64,000 nt of DNA from Dendrophyllia cribrosa (Eukaryota; Cnidaria; Anthozoa; Scleractinia; Dendrophylliidae): assembly GCA_024195265.1 (NCBI GenBank), contig JAJLRJ010000007.1:31723948-31787947 (forward strand), given 5' to 3'. This document shows, in pieces, positions 31,955-44,400 of the stretch. The notes under the pieces were generated by a model, which had not been told where the DNA came from, searched no databases, and was given only the letters and a program-made list of their open reading frames with translations. The position numbers were made by a program, and so were the translations under genes. How positions within the stretch are numbered: the first letter of the stretch is position 1; every line of letters starts with the position of its first letter.

Positions 31955-33796
31955 TTAATAGAGCACAACAGGAAGAAGTCTGCGAGGGATTTTCATCAGG
32001 AAATACTCAGGGATAAGAACTTTGCTCCAAACTATCTTCGTAAATTCCACAATCTTGGCTTGCATTTCTTTATCATGATAAATACGTTCTACGTGTGGCT
32101 CACCCTTTGGAGTATGGAGAACGAAGTCACAGTAGTCTGCCTCGGTTACCAATAACAGCATTTGGATTTGGTAGTAGTAGGCATGTCCTTTTTTCAGAAC
32201 CAATTTTCCATTTACAATTGAAAAGCACTGCCTGTTCAAAACTTTGTTTGATTTGCCACTGTCAACAGAATTTATTAATTCTGTAACTGTTTGGTTCCTC
32301 AGTACTTTCAAGCATTTGATTTCAACAATCCCAAATGAATCTTGGGATTTTACGATACCATCAGGACTTGCACCCAAATGTGGGTATTTTGTGTTTACCC
32401 AAATACCAGTTTCTGTCACATTATTTCCAGTTTTGTCAGTATATGCTTTTCTGGCAGAAGGCTCTTCTTCGATACCATATTGCATGTCAAATGTTGTAAT
32501 ATTGTCAGGATACCATAACTTGTTCCTCAACCAATCATAACACCTCTGTAGAGACACTGTATTACTCAGCACTTGCTCTCCCATGCCAACAACAACTTTG
32601 CATATAGAAGCTGTTATACGACACCAACGTGCTTGACACCATTCCTCACTCTTACTCTGACTTTCAGTGTTTGGTATTTGACCCACAGTAAATTTGTTAG
32701 ATATTGAGGACAAACTGTCAGCCAATGCTGTTTCGAATTCTGTCACAAGGAATTTGTAGTGAACTACATCTGCATCGTCAAGCTTGAAATCCTGGTAATT
32801 TATTTGAAGCAGAGTTTCCCACATGGATAAAGTTCCTTGAGTAGCACTGTATGCTTGTAAATTTCGCAGGAAGGTATGAACACCATCCTGGTCAACTTTA
32901 TTTCGGAATTCCACAGGTCGAGGATCCCAGTTATACAGTGCACTAGAGCTACTCTTTTTACTTGACTTGTATGATGACTTGTGGAGGGCTTTGGGATCTT
33001 TTGTCCTCTTTTTCCCTTTATTCCATTCACAAGGCTGCGAGGTCGATGGTTCCACCACAACATGCCCATTGTCTGACACGTAGTCAGAAAGCATCAATAA
33101 TACCGCTGCAACATGACAGCAACGGTTTAATTCTCGAGCTTTACAAGTACATGATACTTGCTGGATAAAGCCACTAACCTTACCAATACGAACAAAGACT
33201 TGCAGAGGTAAGTCTGATTTCATTGAATGATGGACATGGCATCTTAAAAAATAACTATCATCATTTTCATTGTCATGGCAGTTCTCAATAAAACCGCTTT
33301 TCAAAAGACCTCTTCCTTTCTTAAGTGGTTTCGCTGTTACGGTATCCCCAACGTCAACTGCTTTATCGTCCTCATTATTGTCATCAGGTAATAGATCCAC
33401 AACTGATTCGACTAGATGGTGGTAAACATATCCGTAATTAAACATTACTGGGATGTTTCTTGACGGAAAATTTCCCCAGCCCGATTCAGGGAATTTCGTA
33501 GAGTTTTCCGTGTCGGTACTAGTAGATGATTTGGCCTTAACATCGTACCATTTACCTCCATCAACCTTCGGGTCAACCTTGATTTTTAGAGAAATGCATC
33601 CGTTTACACGGTCGACTAATTCTTGTTTTTTTCCACTTTTTTTCTCACCGTGGCACTCTAACCAACGTTTCAGCTCTAGAACATTGCAATCACCCGGTGG
33701 TTTGGTTAATTTGGCGCCTGGGACTTCATCTTCTGTGAGTACAACTCGACAATTATCCACAACTTGTTCATGTACTGGTGTTTCCGAGGCAGCCAT
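31955..33796 (-). CDS. SAP-SWIM-YqaJ nuclease of the DNA transposon
   Basis: 613 codons, no break. Residues 33-69 look like a SAP DNA-binding helix pair (DCNVLELKRWLECHG...KQELVDRV). Residues 214-232 form a SWIM zinc finger (VSCTCKARELNRCCHVAA). From about residue 385 is a YqaJ/lambda-exonuclease-like PD-(D/E)xK nuclease: WCRITAS, YGIEEEPSARKAY, LGASPDGIV (Asp ligand) and GIVEIKCLK (E-x-K), with YYYQIQMLL downstream. All catalytic positions are present. It converges on the transposase. In this family the nuclease may process ends or remove host DNA; its exact role is unknown. The start is the first ATG, 86 bp inside the right TIR. Confidence 0.85.
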   Translation of the reverse strand: MAASETPVHEQVVDNCRVVLTEDEVPGAKLTKPPGDCNVLELKRWLECHGEKKSGKKQELVDRVNGCISLKIKVDPKVDGGKWYDVKAKSSTSTDTENSTKFPESGWGNFPSRNIPVMFNYGYVYHHLVESVVDLLPDDNNEDDKAVDVGDTVTAKPLKKGRGLLKSGFIENCHDNENDDSYFLRCHVHHSMKSDLPLQVFVRIGKVSGFIQQVSCTCKARELNRCCHVAAVLLMLSDYVSDNGHVVVEPSTSQPCEWNKGKKRTKDPKALHKSSYKSSKKSSSSALYNWDPRPVEFRNKVDQDGVHTFLRNLQAYSATQGTLSMWETLLQINYQDFKLDDADVVHYKFLVTEFETALADSLSSISNKFTVGQIPNTESQSKSEEWCQARWCRITASICKVVVGMGEQVLSNTVSLQRCYDWLRNKLWYPDNITTFDMQYGIEEEPSARKAYTDKTGNNVTETGIWVNTKYPHLGASPDGIVKSQDSFGIVEIKCLKVLRNQTVTELINSVDSGKSNKVLNRQCFSIVNGKLVLKKGHAYYYQIQMLLLVTEADYCDFVLHTPKGEPHVERIYHDKEMQAKIVEFTKIVWSKVLIPEYFLMKIPRRLLPVVLY

Positions 33797-33884
33797 TTTG
33801 AAATATTTGTCCGCATTTCAATCCCACAATGCAATGCTGCCAGATATGTAAGTATTTTATGACGTCACCTGGGCGGAACGCTAT

Positions 33885-36162
33885 TACTCATGCGCGTAGC
33901 GGCATGAGTTATAAAATGGGCTTCGTTTTTCTTTTTATTATTATTTTTTTTTGTGTCACGATTTTGCATGCAAATTTATTCACGCATATTTTAAATTGTG
34001 CATTTCCGGTTCACAGCTTTGCTTTTTACACTTCCGGTTTAGTGACTTCCGGCTACTCTCACTTCCGGCAAAACATCGTTACTGAAGTGTCACGACAGCG
34101 TCTCCTACAACCCTACTCACATTAGTAATGTTCACGTCAGGTATATATTATTTTCACAAGAATGACTGGCTTCATTGTGGTACAGCCTTCATTTATAAAA
34201 CATTCAAAAGTAACGTGGTTTGCAGGTACGATGACTGAATGAAAGAAGTAACTCTTCTCCATGTCGGACGTCTTCTTATCTTGTTTAACTTATTAAAATA
34301 TAAATTGCTTCTTTTCTTATGGTACATTGAAGTATAAGACAAATGTTTGATACGCATGCGCATAACAAACATTTTCCGTCATTTGGTCTTATTGGTGTAT
34401 AAGTCAGTCCTGTATTTCTCCCATAGAGGTGAACGTTGCTTTTATACACAGCATACAACTTGAGGCCGAATTTGTTGCGATTCTGAAAAAACTAAGAGCT
34501 ATTTTTAATCAGAGTTCTTCCGAGGCAAAAATGCCAAACATCGATCTCTCGCACTGATAAGCATATTGTCAATTTATTTCCCGTTTTACTGCCGATTCTT
34601 TGCAATGTCTGTATCGGAGCAGTTCTTCGCTGCCTGTGGTGAGTAATTTCAAGACTTTTTTCAAGAAAGAACAATAGAAACACACGGCAAAACAGCGTCG
34701 TTACCTCAGTCCATCAGATTTAATAAAAAATTTGGACTTTGGGACTGGACTTCTGTGGATTATGGACTGGGGAATGCGTGTCATATTAATGTCGATTTTT
34801 ACTGACTTTATTACTTTTTGTGGTCACTAGGTTACTAGTAACCACTATGTTGTCACCTGTGTAAGTAAGTACGACTTTCCGAAGCGCGAAGTTGTGCCAA
34901 GTTCACCCGATTGCTGTACGATGAGACAGTTCTGATAGCTTCGGATTAGACGACTCGATTGTCAAGGAAGTTCTGTTTGTACGTGCGCGCTTAATTTGGA
35001 TCCATGGGAAAGGTAAACGGAGCTTTCTCGTTCTTTTTACTACTTTACCAAGCACAGCTTTCACCAAATGTGGCCAAGTATTGTTTTCAAAGATTATTTT
35101 AGGTGCTTTCGTGGTTTGGAAAAAGGTTTTAGTGAAAAATCGAGCTCTAAATCGAAGTGTTTGTTTGCAGACCATGAGCTATCCGAACTCATGATTCAAA
35201 CGCCGCCAGCATTTCATTTCTGTACCTTTCCTTTGACCATTCAGAACTGTTTTTTTTTTATTAGCGAAAGCATTATGCGAATCATTTTTCCGGATAAGAT
35301 TGGCATTCTATTACACAGGAAAAGTCGGCGATTTTAGAAAGCATAATAAAAATAGGTTGCTGAATTGAATTATTTTGTGATGTTTATTATATTTTCGCAG
35401 ACGCTAGCCGGTTCCTCGCAGTAATTAGGATACAACAAATCGCCAAGACTTCTAGAAGCAGAAAATTACTGAATTCTGAAAGGTGTTTGACTCTTTTAAT
35501 CAAAGGAAAGACATTTTCATTCAAGGAAATATGAGTTTCATTCAAAAGTTTCGACCTTTTATAGAAAATATATTTTGGATTCAGTGGCCATATAAAAAAT
35601 TTAAAAACAGCTTGCTATCAAATTACATTTGACATAAAATTTGCATAAAGCAAAATTGTGTATTTGCGACAACACTTTGAAGAAACTGTGAAGCCTGGAA
35701 AAAACTTATTATAGATGACAAAATCAAAGCATTTTTTTAAAGAACCAGCCTTAAGTTATGGAAACATTTCATTTCGATTTGGTCTTAAAATCACGGAAAG
35801 ATTTTAGTGAATGCGTCACGCAACGTTTATTTACAAAATGTTTGACCAATTCATAGCAATTCTCACCAAAGATTTGAAAACTTTAAAAAAATCCCGGATC
35901 TCCTGAATGCGATTTCCTGTTTATTTAGAGCCTACAAAAAGTTTATGGCAATCCGGGCAGCAGGGGGTATCTGGGTTAAAAATCAAGGTGCGAGGGTTGG
36001 TCGGCCTGGCCGGGAAATCCGGGCGGGGGAGGGGTAAAAAAACATTGCATCCGTCGGGGTGGGGGGATTTTTTCTGGAATAAACCATTTTACACCGGTTG
36101 CATGCGATTTAGTAACACAGAAAAACTATTGGTAACTTCAATCAACGCGTCTTAGAGTCTCG
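33885..36162. repeat. interspersed repeat family Y, copy 1
   Basis: Begins TACTCATGCGCGTAG next to the transposon end, then GGCATGAGTTATAAAATGGG (TATA-box-like) and GTCACGATTTTGCATGC. The last 0.9 kb (35259-36090) matches 37020-37850 and 54085-54905, including GCGAATCAT(C/T)TTT(A/C)CGGATAAGA and TTGCTGAATTTAAATATTAT-type segments and a GGGGGG-rich end. 34130-35250 is not shared. No transposase. Boundaries are approximate. Confidence 0.6.
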
Positions 36163-38072
36163 CGCGCATGAGTATAGGCTAAGTGTAGCCTCTTTTCTTT
36201 TTTTTTTTGTCACGATTTTGCATGCAAATTTATGCACGCATATTTTAGTGTACGCGAACTGCCCCTGCCTCCCCTAGAAAGTTATTTTTGTTCCCTATTG
36301 TTATAAAGGCTTCAGTAAGGTTAAACCAATCAGAATCCGTCTACTGAGCACATGTCTGGATTTTAGGGGGGACAAGAGAGAACCGGTTTGTCACTCGGAA
36401 AAGACTATCAATAGATTTCAAACAAATATGACCGCTTCTGTACTCCACACTTCAATTTTACAGACGTTCATTTTCCATTACCAAAATGTAAACACGCCTT
36501 TTAAGACTTCAAAATGGAAAGAAAAAGACCTTAAGACGATTTGTATGCCTCTGAAGTGGCGGTTAGAGAGCTGAAAGCGATGGAATCTTCCTGTGAGGTT
36601 CAGCATCCATTTATCACAAAGCAGGACATGTCTTCCTTCGAAGCACGAAGCGGCAGACTTTACTAAGAATTTTCAAACATTCCTGGAAAACTACGGTAAA
36701 GAAAATAACATTTTGGAATGTCCATTTACTTTGTAAGAAACATTGCAAATTGTGATCAAACTTGTTCGAATGTTTTCTTCGTGAAGCCAATAATCACGGT
36801 AAAGGCACGCTAGTAAATATAACTGGCAGTAATCACAGATTATGGAGACGCGTTCGAAGGGATTTCCGGGGCGGCGATTTGGAAGACCGTCTACCAAAAA
36901 ATCTCAAATTTTACTGCACATAAACCACAGGACAACCAACACGAAATTAGGATTGCGTTCTTCGAACGCGATTAAGTTAAATAGCGCTTTCTGAAATATT
37001 AAGTTTGCTTTCAAGACTTTTATTCGCGAAAACATGCGAATCATCTTTACGGATAAGAATAACATAGTATATACACAGGAAAAGTCGGAAATTTTAGAAA
37101 AACACTAGATATAATAAAGCAGGTTGCTGAATTTAAATATTATTTTGTGATGTTTATAATAGAATTCGCAGACGGTAGTGCTCCGCGCCCAATTTGGATA
37201 AAAAAAACGCCAAGCCTTCCGGAAGCAGAAAATCACTGAATTCTGATAAGTGGTTAACTCTTTTATTCAAGGGAACGACATTTTCATTCAAGGAAATATG
37301 AGTTTCATTAAAACGTTTTGACCTTCAGAACAAATATTTTGGATTCATGATCGTGAAAAAAACGCGATCGAATTACAGTTCACACGAAATTTGCATATAT
37401 GAAAGAATTGTATTTGCGACAACACTTTGAAGAAACTGTAAAGCCTGGTAAAAACTAATACATGGCAAAATCAAAGCAGTTATTTAAGGAACAAGCTTTA
37501 TAGAAAAATTGCATTTCGATTTGGTCTTGAAATCACGGGGGGGTTTTCGTGATGCGTCACGCAATATTTATTTTTGAAATGTTTCCGATTTATAGCACTC
37601 ATCATCACAGTTTTGACATTATGAAAGCAGAATCTCCTGAATCCGATTACATGTACTTTTTTCATTACCTGTGAATTAAGGGCTTCGAAAAATTTATTGG
37701 AAATCCGGGCAGGAGGAGGCGTCTCTGGGCTTGGAAATCCAGGGGGGATTCTAGCGGGCCAGGAAATCCGGGTGGAGGGGGAGGGGTCAAACAATCTTGC
37801 CATCCGTCGGTGGGGGGTGGGGGTGGATTCTTTCTGGAATTACCCAATGTGATAGAAATCATTCACGGTTTGGGAAGTATTAGACTAGTGTGGGTTTGAT
37901 CGGGAATCAATTAATGAAATATTCAAAGCGAGTACAGAAAAATTGGTAGCTTCAATCAACATGTCTTGAGTGGTGGTGCAATGTGTGTCACGCAAAATTC
38001 GTTGAGGGAGGAGGGGTGCGTGACCCGTTAAAAAGATAACCCATAAAACGTTCTTATGTAAGCGCATGAGTA
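36163..38072. repeat. interspersed repeat family Y, copy 2
   Basis: Starts at GCGCATGAGTATAGGCTA and contains GTCACGATTTTGCATGC (about 36210), a decayed version of the short ORF (near 36514), ACTTGTTCGAATGTTTTCTT (36760) and the shared 0.9-kb 3' part. It ends near another GCGCATGAGTATAGGCTA at 38062. Copies 1 and 2 are head to tail. Confidence 0.6.
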
Positions 38073-40680
38073 TAGGCTACTGGTAGTCGTAGAATTGAAA
38101 AGAGTCGAATAAATTTTAAATAGCGGTATTGTCAAACAAAAATTTTTGATGTCATTTTGAACTCGCCGATGTGGAATTCCTTCTAATTTCGTCGGGATCA
38201 AAGGGTCAATGCATTTTGCCAGCCAACTTTTTACCATAGCTCACGATGACCTTTGGTATTCATTTTCCGTTATACAGAAATCATTTCTCGCTTTTTTTTC
38301 AAAGGAAAGAATGACCCACAGAAATGCCGTTGGGACCTCATCCCAAGACAATTTGATTCATAAGTGACCTCAAGATAACCTCTAGCTAAGTAACGCAAGC
38401 CACCCGCAACATAAGTCACGTTTTGTGTCACTAACTGTAAACAAATACAAATTTCTTTCGTTTAAATTGTAACCAAATGTTTATTTTTAGTTCAATATGT
38501 TTGTACTTTCTAATCTGAAATAAACTGCACAAAAACGGTAATTTATAGGTTGATGGCGTTTCCCAAATTTTCAACCCCACTCCACCCTCACTGCCAGCTC
38601 TGCAGTAAAAAAATACAAAATTAAATTAAGGCATCTTGCAAATAATTAAAAGCTCGTGTTCAACTAACCTGCGATTAGCCGGGGTTTTTTTTCGATTTTA
38701 TTCCTCTGACAGACGGTCCAATCGCAGATAAGTATTCACACAGCATTCGACGACTTATTTCTTCCTCCCCTCGTGCGATTTGCGATTCGCGATTCGCTCT
38801 TCGTTCTCAAAACGGCAATGGAGCCGGGTCTAGTCAACAGTTGGTTGCGACTGACGTCCTTTTCGGATCTCAGGCAATTATCCATCCTTTAGTTTAAGGA
38901 GGCTCGAAAGGGTTTTCAGCTGCGTGCGCGCGCGACGTGCACTCGTCATGCTTTGACGCATACGTCAGCTGATTTTCCTATCAAAAAGTAGCGCGCGCAG
39001 CTCACCGGAAATAAAAATACTGCGTAAAATCGCGCGAACCGGAAATAAATCGTGCATAAAATATTCCTCTTTATCTCAAAACTTTGCTCGGTGACCTAGG
39101 TTGAAATTTTTTATGCAAGTAGCATTCAACTTTATCTAACATTTGAGACATTTTGGAAAAAAACTGTACAGTGGAATTTTTTTAAATCTTTAAAAGGCCT
39201 TTTTTGATTTATCTCGATTTCCACAATACAGATTTTTTTCAAATTTACACAGGAGGTGAGGAATATTGCAAACTTTTAAAAACGCTTATAAAAAACATAG
39301 GTCACTGAGTTAGTTTTAAAGATAGATTTAAAAAACTGACTTTTGAGGGGTATCTCTTTGGAGGGTTATAGTTACCATGACAACAGATATGACGTCATAA
39401 ATGGTCTTGAAGGAAACTTTAACAACCATGTCATAAGCTTATCTACAATTTCTTTCAGAGACTAAAACCAGAAAATTTTAATGTGTAATTGTTGTGACAT
39501 GTACATAAGCTGTAAGAAACCCTTTCGAGCCTCCTTAAGCCGAGAGACTCTTGTTTAAGCTTAACGCTGCACTACGAGGACCCCCCCCCCCCCCCCCCAG
39601 GGAGCGAACAGTCATGCCATGTTGTTGACATATGTTATATTTTGGCAAACAGTTTCTGGTATTATAAGTAAAAACTGTTATCGAGAACTGATTCGCATTT
39701 TTTATAGTTGTACAAATACTGGGGAGTTTGTATAATTTTCCGTTACACATGTCTACATTTTCCTTCTTTTTTTACCAAACATCTTTTGCTCTCGGACGTA
39801 AAATTTGCACGCAAGTAGTTAAAAAAAAATCAGAAAACGGTCAACAATGAGACTGAGCGTAACAGAGTGCTTAAACCCAAAACATAAGAATAACGCCGTA
39901 CTATTTCAATGATGTAATTTTTTTTGTAACTGATGTTAAACCCCTAGCATAAGCATAAGAATTTGCGTCAAGTGAAAACGAACATTGCCGACAAAAGATT
40001 GCGCTTACGCTTATGCTTATGCGCAATGTCATACACGTTTTCACTTGACAATGCAGTGTTGGGCCCGTTTTTACTGGACATAAGCGATGTATTACGCTTC
40101 CGCTTATGCTTATGCTTATATCGCTAGAGAAAATCAGGGTTTACGCGCTCTATTCTCTGCAGAGGTTCTGAGTCAGTAAGAAACACCGAAATAAAAAATT
40201 CAATACTAACAATTAAAAAAAATTCGCGTGCTTCCCTTTTTCTTTCACCCCAGCCTCTCCTTGATGAATTCTTATCGCGGCGCGAAAGAGACCTCTGCGG
40301 AAACGAGAGATTTTTATAGTACCAATGAAATAAAACAAAATACATTATGTTTTTAGGGACGGACCATTAGAAAAGTGATGGGGGGGGGGGGGGGATTTTC
40401 AGCTTGCGCGAATTGTTTTTTTCGCCCATTGCTTGTGCAGGATTTTTTTTGCCGGTGAAACCCTCTGCACGAATTTTTTTTTTTCAGACAAATATTGCTT
40501 TGTTTGTCATTTACTAAGTAAAAAAGGTGTAATACTTAAAAAACCATTTTTGACCATTACGTATATTTGAAAAATATATATTAGGAATAGTTAACATCAA
40601 AATGTTATGTACTGTTTGTTATTTACTGATTGTTTTCTTTTCATTATACACTTTTTAACAGCAATTCATATCAAATGTTT
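38073..40680. other. non-coding stretch with MITE-like repeats
   Basis: No gene. It holds the TTAA-flanked element at 38898-39534, a C-run at 39582-39598, an AAGCAT-rich inverted repeat at about 39945-40125 (AGCATAAGCATAAG ... CTTATGCTTATGCTTAT with inner GTCAAGTGAAAACG / CGTTTTCACTTGAC), and a G-run at 40381-40393. Confidence 0.6.
38898..39534. mobile_element. 637-bp TIR element with TTAA target duplication
   Basis: TIRs GGAGGCTCGAAAGGGTTT (38898-38915) and its complement at 39517-39534 are perfect over 18 bp. TTAA flanks both sides (38894-38897, 39535-39538). TTAA is used by piggyBac and Kolobok families. There is no ORF, so it is non-autonomous. Confidence 0.8.
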
Positions 40681-41260
40681 TACAAATGTTGGCATCAAGA
40701 AGCTGTTATATTTATTTTTCCCAATACTTTAATCTTCCTCTACGTTCATTTTTTTATGACTTTTTTTTGTGTGTAACGATTTTAGTGTAAATGTAGTGTA
40801 CGTTAATCAATAAAGATTAAAAAATGAGTTTATAGTGTTCGGTTAATGTGATATATTTTGTTTTGTTTTTCAGATTGCAGTTGTATTACGGGAAGAATCT
40901 TCTTCATATGAAAATGTAACGGCGTTTTATGTGAATCTATGGTTATTAATAATAATGGAGTAATATATTTGAATGATTAAATAAATGTTTGAAAGAACAA
41001 TATTTTTAATATAGACGTGTTTTGTTTGTTGATTGTAGAGTATTGGATTGAGAATCATAAAAAGGCGAAGTAGGTGTCGAGAGCCAAGTAGGTTGAATTG
41101 GAAGGTGATTAAAAAGTTTTATAAGAAAAGGAAATGTAGAGACAAAGTTCGGAATCATATTTTAAAATTTATTCCTAAGAGTTCTGTTTATAATGAAATT
41201 ATGAGGAGTGTTGATATTCGTAAAGAATTGTTCTTGTCAGGGAGACTTAAAGGTCAATAT
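40681..41260 (+). repeat. left copy (D1) of a ~580-bp direct repeat flanking the LINE
   Basis: Begins TACAAATGTTGGCATCAAGA and ends AAAGGTCAATAT, where the LINE's T-rich tail starts. Matches 46754-47478 closely. Contains two good 3' splice sites (TTTGTTTTTCAG near 40873; TTGATTGTAG near 41038) and, after the second, an open basic frame (IIKRRSRCREPSRLN...) that is the upstream part of the 2A ORF. Confidence 0.8.
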
Positions 41261-41476
41261 TTATTTATTTATTTTTTTTATTTTTTTATTTTTTTTTTAT
41301 TTTTTTTTATTGAATGATACTGAACGTGTTATTAATATTACATAAATGATAGGTAAATAAATATGGTGTAAAAAATACATAAAAGAAAAGGTGAGAAAGG
41401 TGACAACAAGCAAAAGGAAATATATATACACATATACATATACATGTAAAGGAGTTGATATTTTGACTATCCTATT

Positions 41477-44400
41477 TTACAGATTTATTTGCGTTTTTGA
41501 TTTATGCTTTTCTATATCGAGTTTACTTTTAAGAACGGCAAGGAAGGTTTCAAAGAAATACTGGTCTTTCTCTCTCGAAGCGGTGTAAATGTAATGTTTC
41601 GCTATTAAACAGAGGTTCAAACCAAGTTGTAGGACAAAATTTTTTGTAAAGCCATAGATGATATTTTCTTCATTAAGTTCGATGGACTCATCATTTTTGG
41701 TATTCCACCAATATGTAAATTTTGTCCAGAAGCTTTGGACATGTAAGCAAGATACAAATAAATGTTTTAATGTTTGCTTTTGTTCGCACAGGTGGCATTG
41801 ATCTCGTTCTTTAATTTTATCTCTAAATAGAGTAGCGTTAGTTGGCAAAATATTGTGTACAATTTTATACTGAAATATGGACAGTCTGATATCTTTGGTG
41901 ACGTTAAAAGGGATTTTGTAGATAGTTTTTATTGCATTGTCATCTAGATTAGCTTGATTCATTATTCTTTCTGCAGTTGGAGGTTGAAACTTCTTGTTGA
42001 TTAAAAATTCAGTCGCTATTTTACAGGAAAGTTTGTTTATCGGTATTATGTCGACAGTTTTTGGAACAGCCGGAGTAGGGGTTTGGTTGGTTTGTTTTAG
42101 TGTACGAATCCACTCGCGGGGGAAGGCGTTACACAATCCGAGATATTTAAGAAAGTTTGAAGATTTTAAATGAAACTTATTGCAGAATTCGTTAGGTGTA
42201 AGGAATTTGTTTTTATCGAAGATGTCTTTAACTTTAATGATTCCGGCGTTGTACCATTCTTGGTAATATACAGACAGACCTTCTATTTTTATATATTTAT
42301 TATTCCATATGATTTCTTCCAGTATTTGTTTTTTGGTTTGCGGGGTGTGCTGATTCATTGTCTGCCAAATTAGAATTATATCTTTAAAGAATTCAATTGG
42401 GATATTTACATTGAGATAATTTAAATCGTAGTTGCATTAAAATAAAAACGCGCCTCCTAAGTGTCGTATAAATGTTAGAGGAATGTGACTTCAGCTGACA
42501 TCTTCTTTGCTTTCAAATAATCTTCTTATCCAAACTACTTTAAGTGCATTATTTATTATTTCAAAGTCAGGCAAATTTAGGCCGCCTTTTGATATTGAGC
42601 CAATCATCGTGTTATGTTTAATTTTTGGATTGTTATTCCAAACAAAGTGACAAATAGCTTGTTTCACCGAGGCTATGAAGATCGCTGAAAATTTAAGTAC
42701 TGATGTGTTATATATAAGTTTTGATAGAGCGAGGTATTTTAAAATGGTTATTCGACCGTACAAGGTCAAGTTTCTTGGCTTCCATAAATTTAATACATTT
42801 TTCATAGATTTTAATTTTTCTTCAAAATTCTTTTGATAAGATTCTTTTTCATTGTACGAGAAATTAATCCCAAGTGCATATATTGTTCCTGAGGGCCAAG
42901 AAATATTAAGAGGTGTTGACTCGTTACCTTTATTTGCACCTATCCACATTGCTTCTGTCTTAGATGTATTGATCTCCAGGCCGGAGCTTTCTTGAAAGGC
43001 ATAAAGAAGTTGAAACAAATTTTCTGCAGAAGCTGTGTCAGACACAAAGGCAGTTGTATCATCAGCATATTGAGAGATTTTGAATTCTTTGCCGTAAATT
43101 TTAATACCCGAAATATTTTTATCATTTCTTATGGCGTTTGCTAAAATTTCAGCACAAAGAGTGAAAAGGATTCCAGATAACGGACAGCCTTGTCTAACTC
43201 CACGTTGTAAGGCGAAAAATTCTGAAGCGTGACCATTATTTATAACACAGCTGGAACTCTCATTATAAAAAGTTGTAATCCATCTTTTGGAAAGATTTCC
43301 GTATAACCCCATACATTAGTTATGCATACTTTTCTCAAAACTAAAACAAAAGCCAAAACAATAAAACGCCTGAAGAAAAACAATAGCGCATACATGTATA
43401 ATTAATGTATGGGGTTGTACGGAAATCTTACCCATCTTTTAAGTTGTGGGCCAAAGTTAAAAGCTTCTAATGTTTTAGTTATAAAGTTCCAATCTACTGA
43501 ATCGAAAGCTTTTTTGAAATCGATGAAAATTGCTACACCAGGAATGTCTTCTAGCGAAGTTACTTTCAATATATCGACTATCAGCCTGATGTTTTGCCCA
43601 ATGTATCGGTCTTTGATGTATCCAGTTTGATCTTCGTTGATGAGTTTCGGCAGAAATTTGGAGATCCGACCAGCTATGGTTTTTGTTGCAATTTTGTAAT
43701 CGATATTAAGAAGTGATATTGGTCGCCAATTTTCTAGATAAAGACGGTTTTTTCGTTTTTTTGGCACGACTTTTAGAATTCCTTGTTTCTGTGTAATATT
43801 TAGGTGACCGTTCTTAAAACCGTAGTTAAAACTTTCAACCATTGCGTCGCCTAATAATGGCCAGAAGTGCAGATAGAATTCAACCGAAAGCCCGTCGCTA
43901 CCTGGGCATTTGCCTTTTGCACACTGCTTTAGAGTTTGTAAACATTCTTCTTTAGTGAGGGGCAGTTCAAATTCTTCTTGCTCTCCTTCATTTAGTCTAG
44001 TTAAGTTGGGATCGTTAAAGAAAACATTGTCGTGGACATCGCTAGTAGGCACCGCTGTGTAGAGATTTTTATAGAAAAGTTTTTGATGTTTTAAAATTTC
44101 ATCCGAATTTGTGATTTCCTGTCTATTGTCTAGTTTTAGCCGAGATATGTATGACTTTGAGCTTTGTCTTTTTTCTAGGTTCAAGAAATATTTGGTATTT
44201 TTCTCACCTTGTTCGTGCCATCGTGTTCGACTTCTTATAATAGCTCCTTTGGTCCTGTAAACTGCGATCTTATCAAGTTCCGACCTGAGACGATATAATT
44301 TGGAGATGTTCTCTTTTGATCTGTTTGTCACTAGTGTTTTCATCAAAGAGTCAATCTGATCTGAAAGTTTTTTTTCAATGTCTCTGCGTTCTCTGTTTTT

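Larger units (their letters stand above)
29062..33882. mobile_element. intact DNA transposon with convergent THAP-DDE and YqaJ genes (ISL2EU/IS4EU-like)
   Basis: Terminal inverted repeats AGCGTTCCGCCCAG at 29062-29075 and CTGGGCGGAACGCT at 33869-33882 are perfect, and extend by TAAT on both sides, compatible with a 2-bp AT (or TA) duplication. Subterminal GGGATTGAAATGCG is also inverted (about 29117 and 33815). Two long uninterrupted genes converge: transposase (+) and SAP-SWIM-YqaJ nuclease (-). A DDE transposase paired with a YqaJ nuclease is the reported gene set of ISL2EU elements; I rely on memory for that name. About 1.2 kb between the genes holds a LINE fragment and degenerate repeats. 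Confidence 0.8.

Noticed and set aside
33885..38072. Family Y copies as a Helitron (hairpin near the end)
   Set aside because: The CTCATGCGC...GCGCATGAG hairpin is at the TATA-box end and no CTRR terminus or AT target could be shown.
38073..39540. Possible protein-coding gene between the repeats
   Set aside because: Only short frames without domain or splice support.
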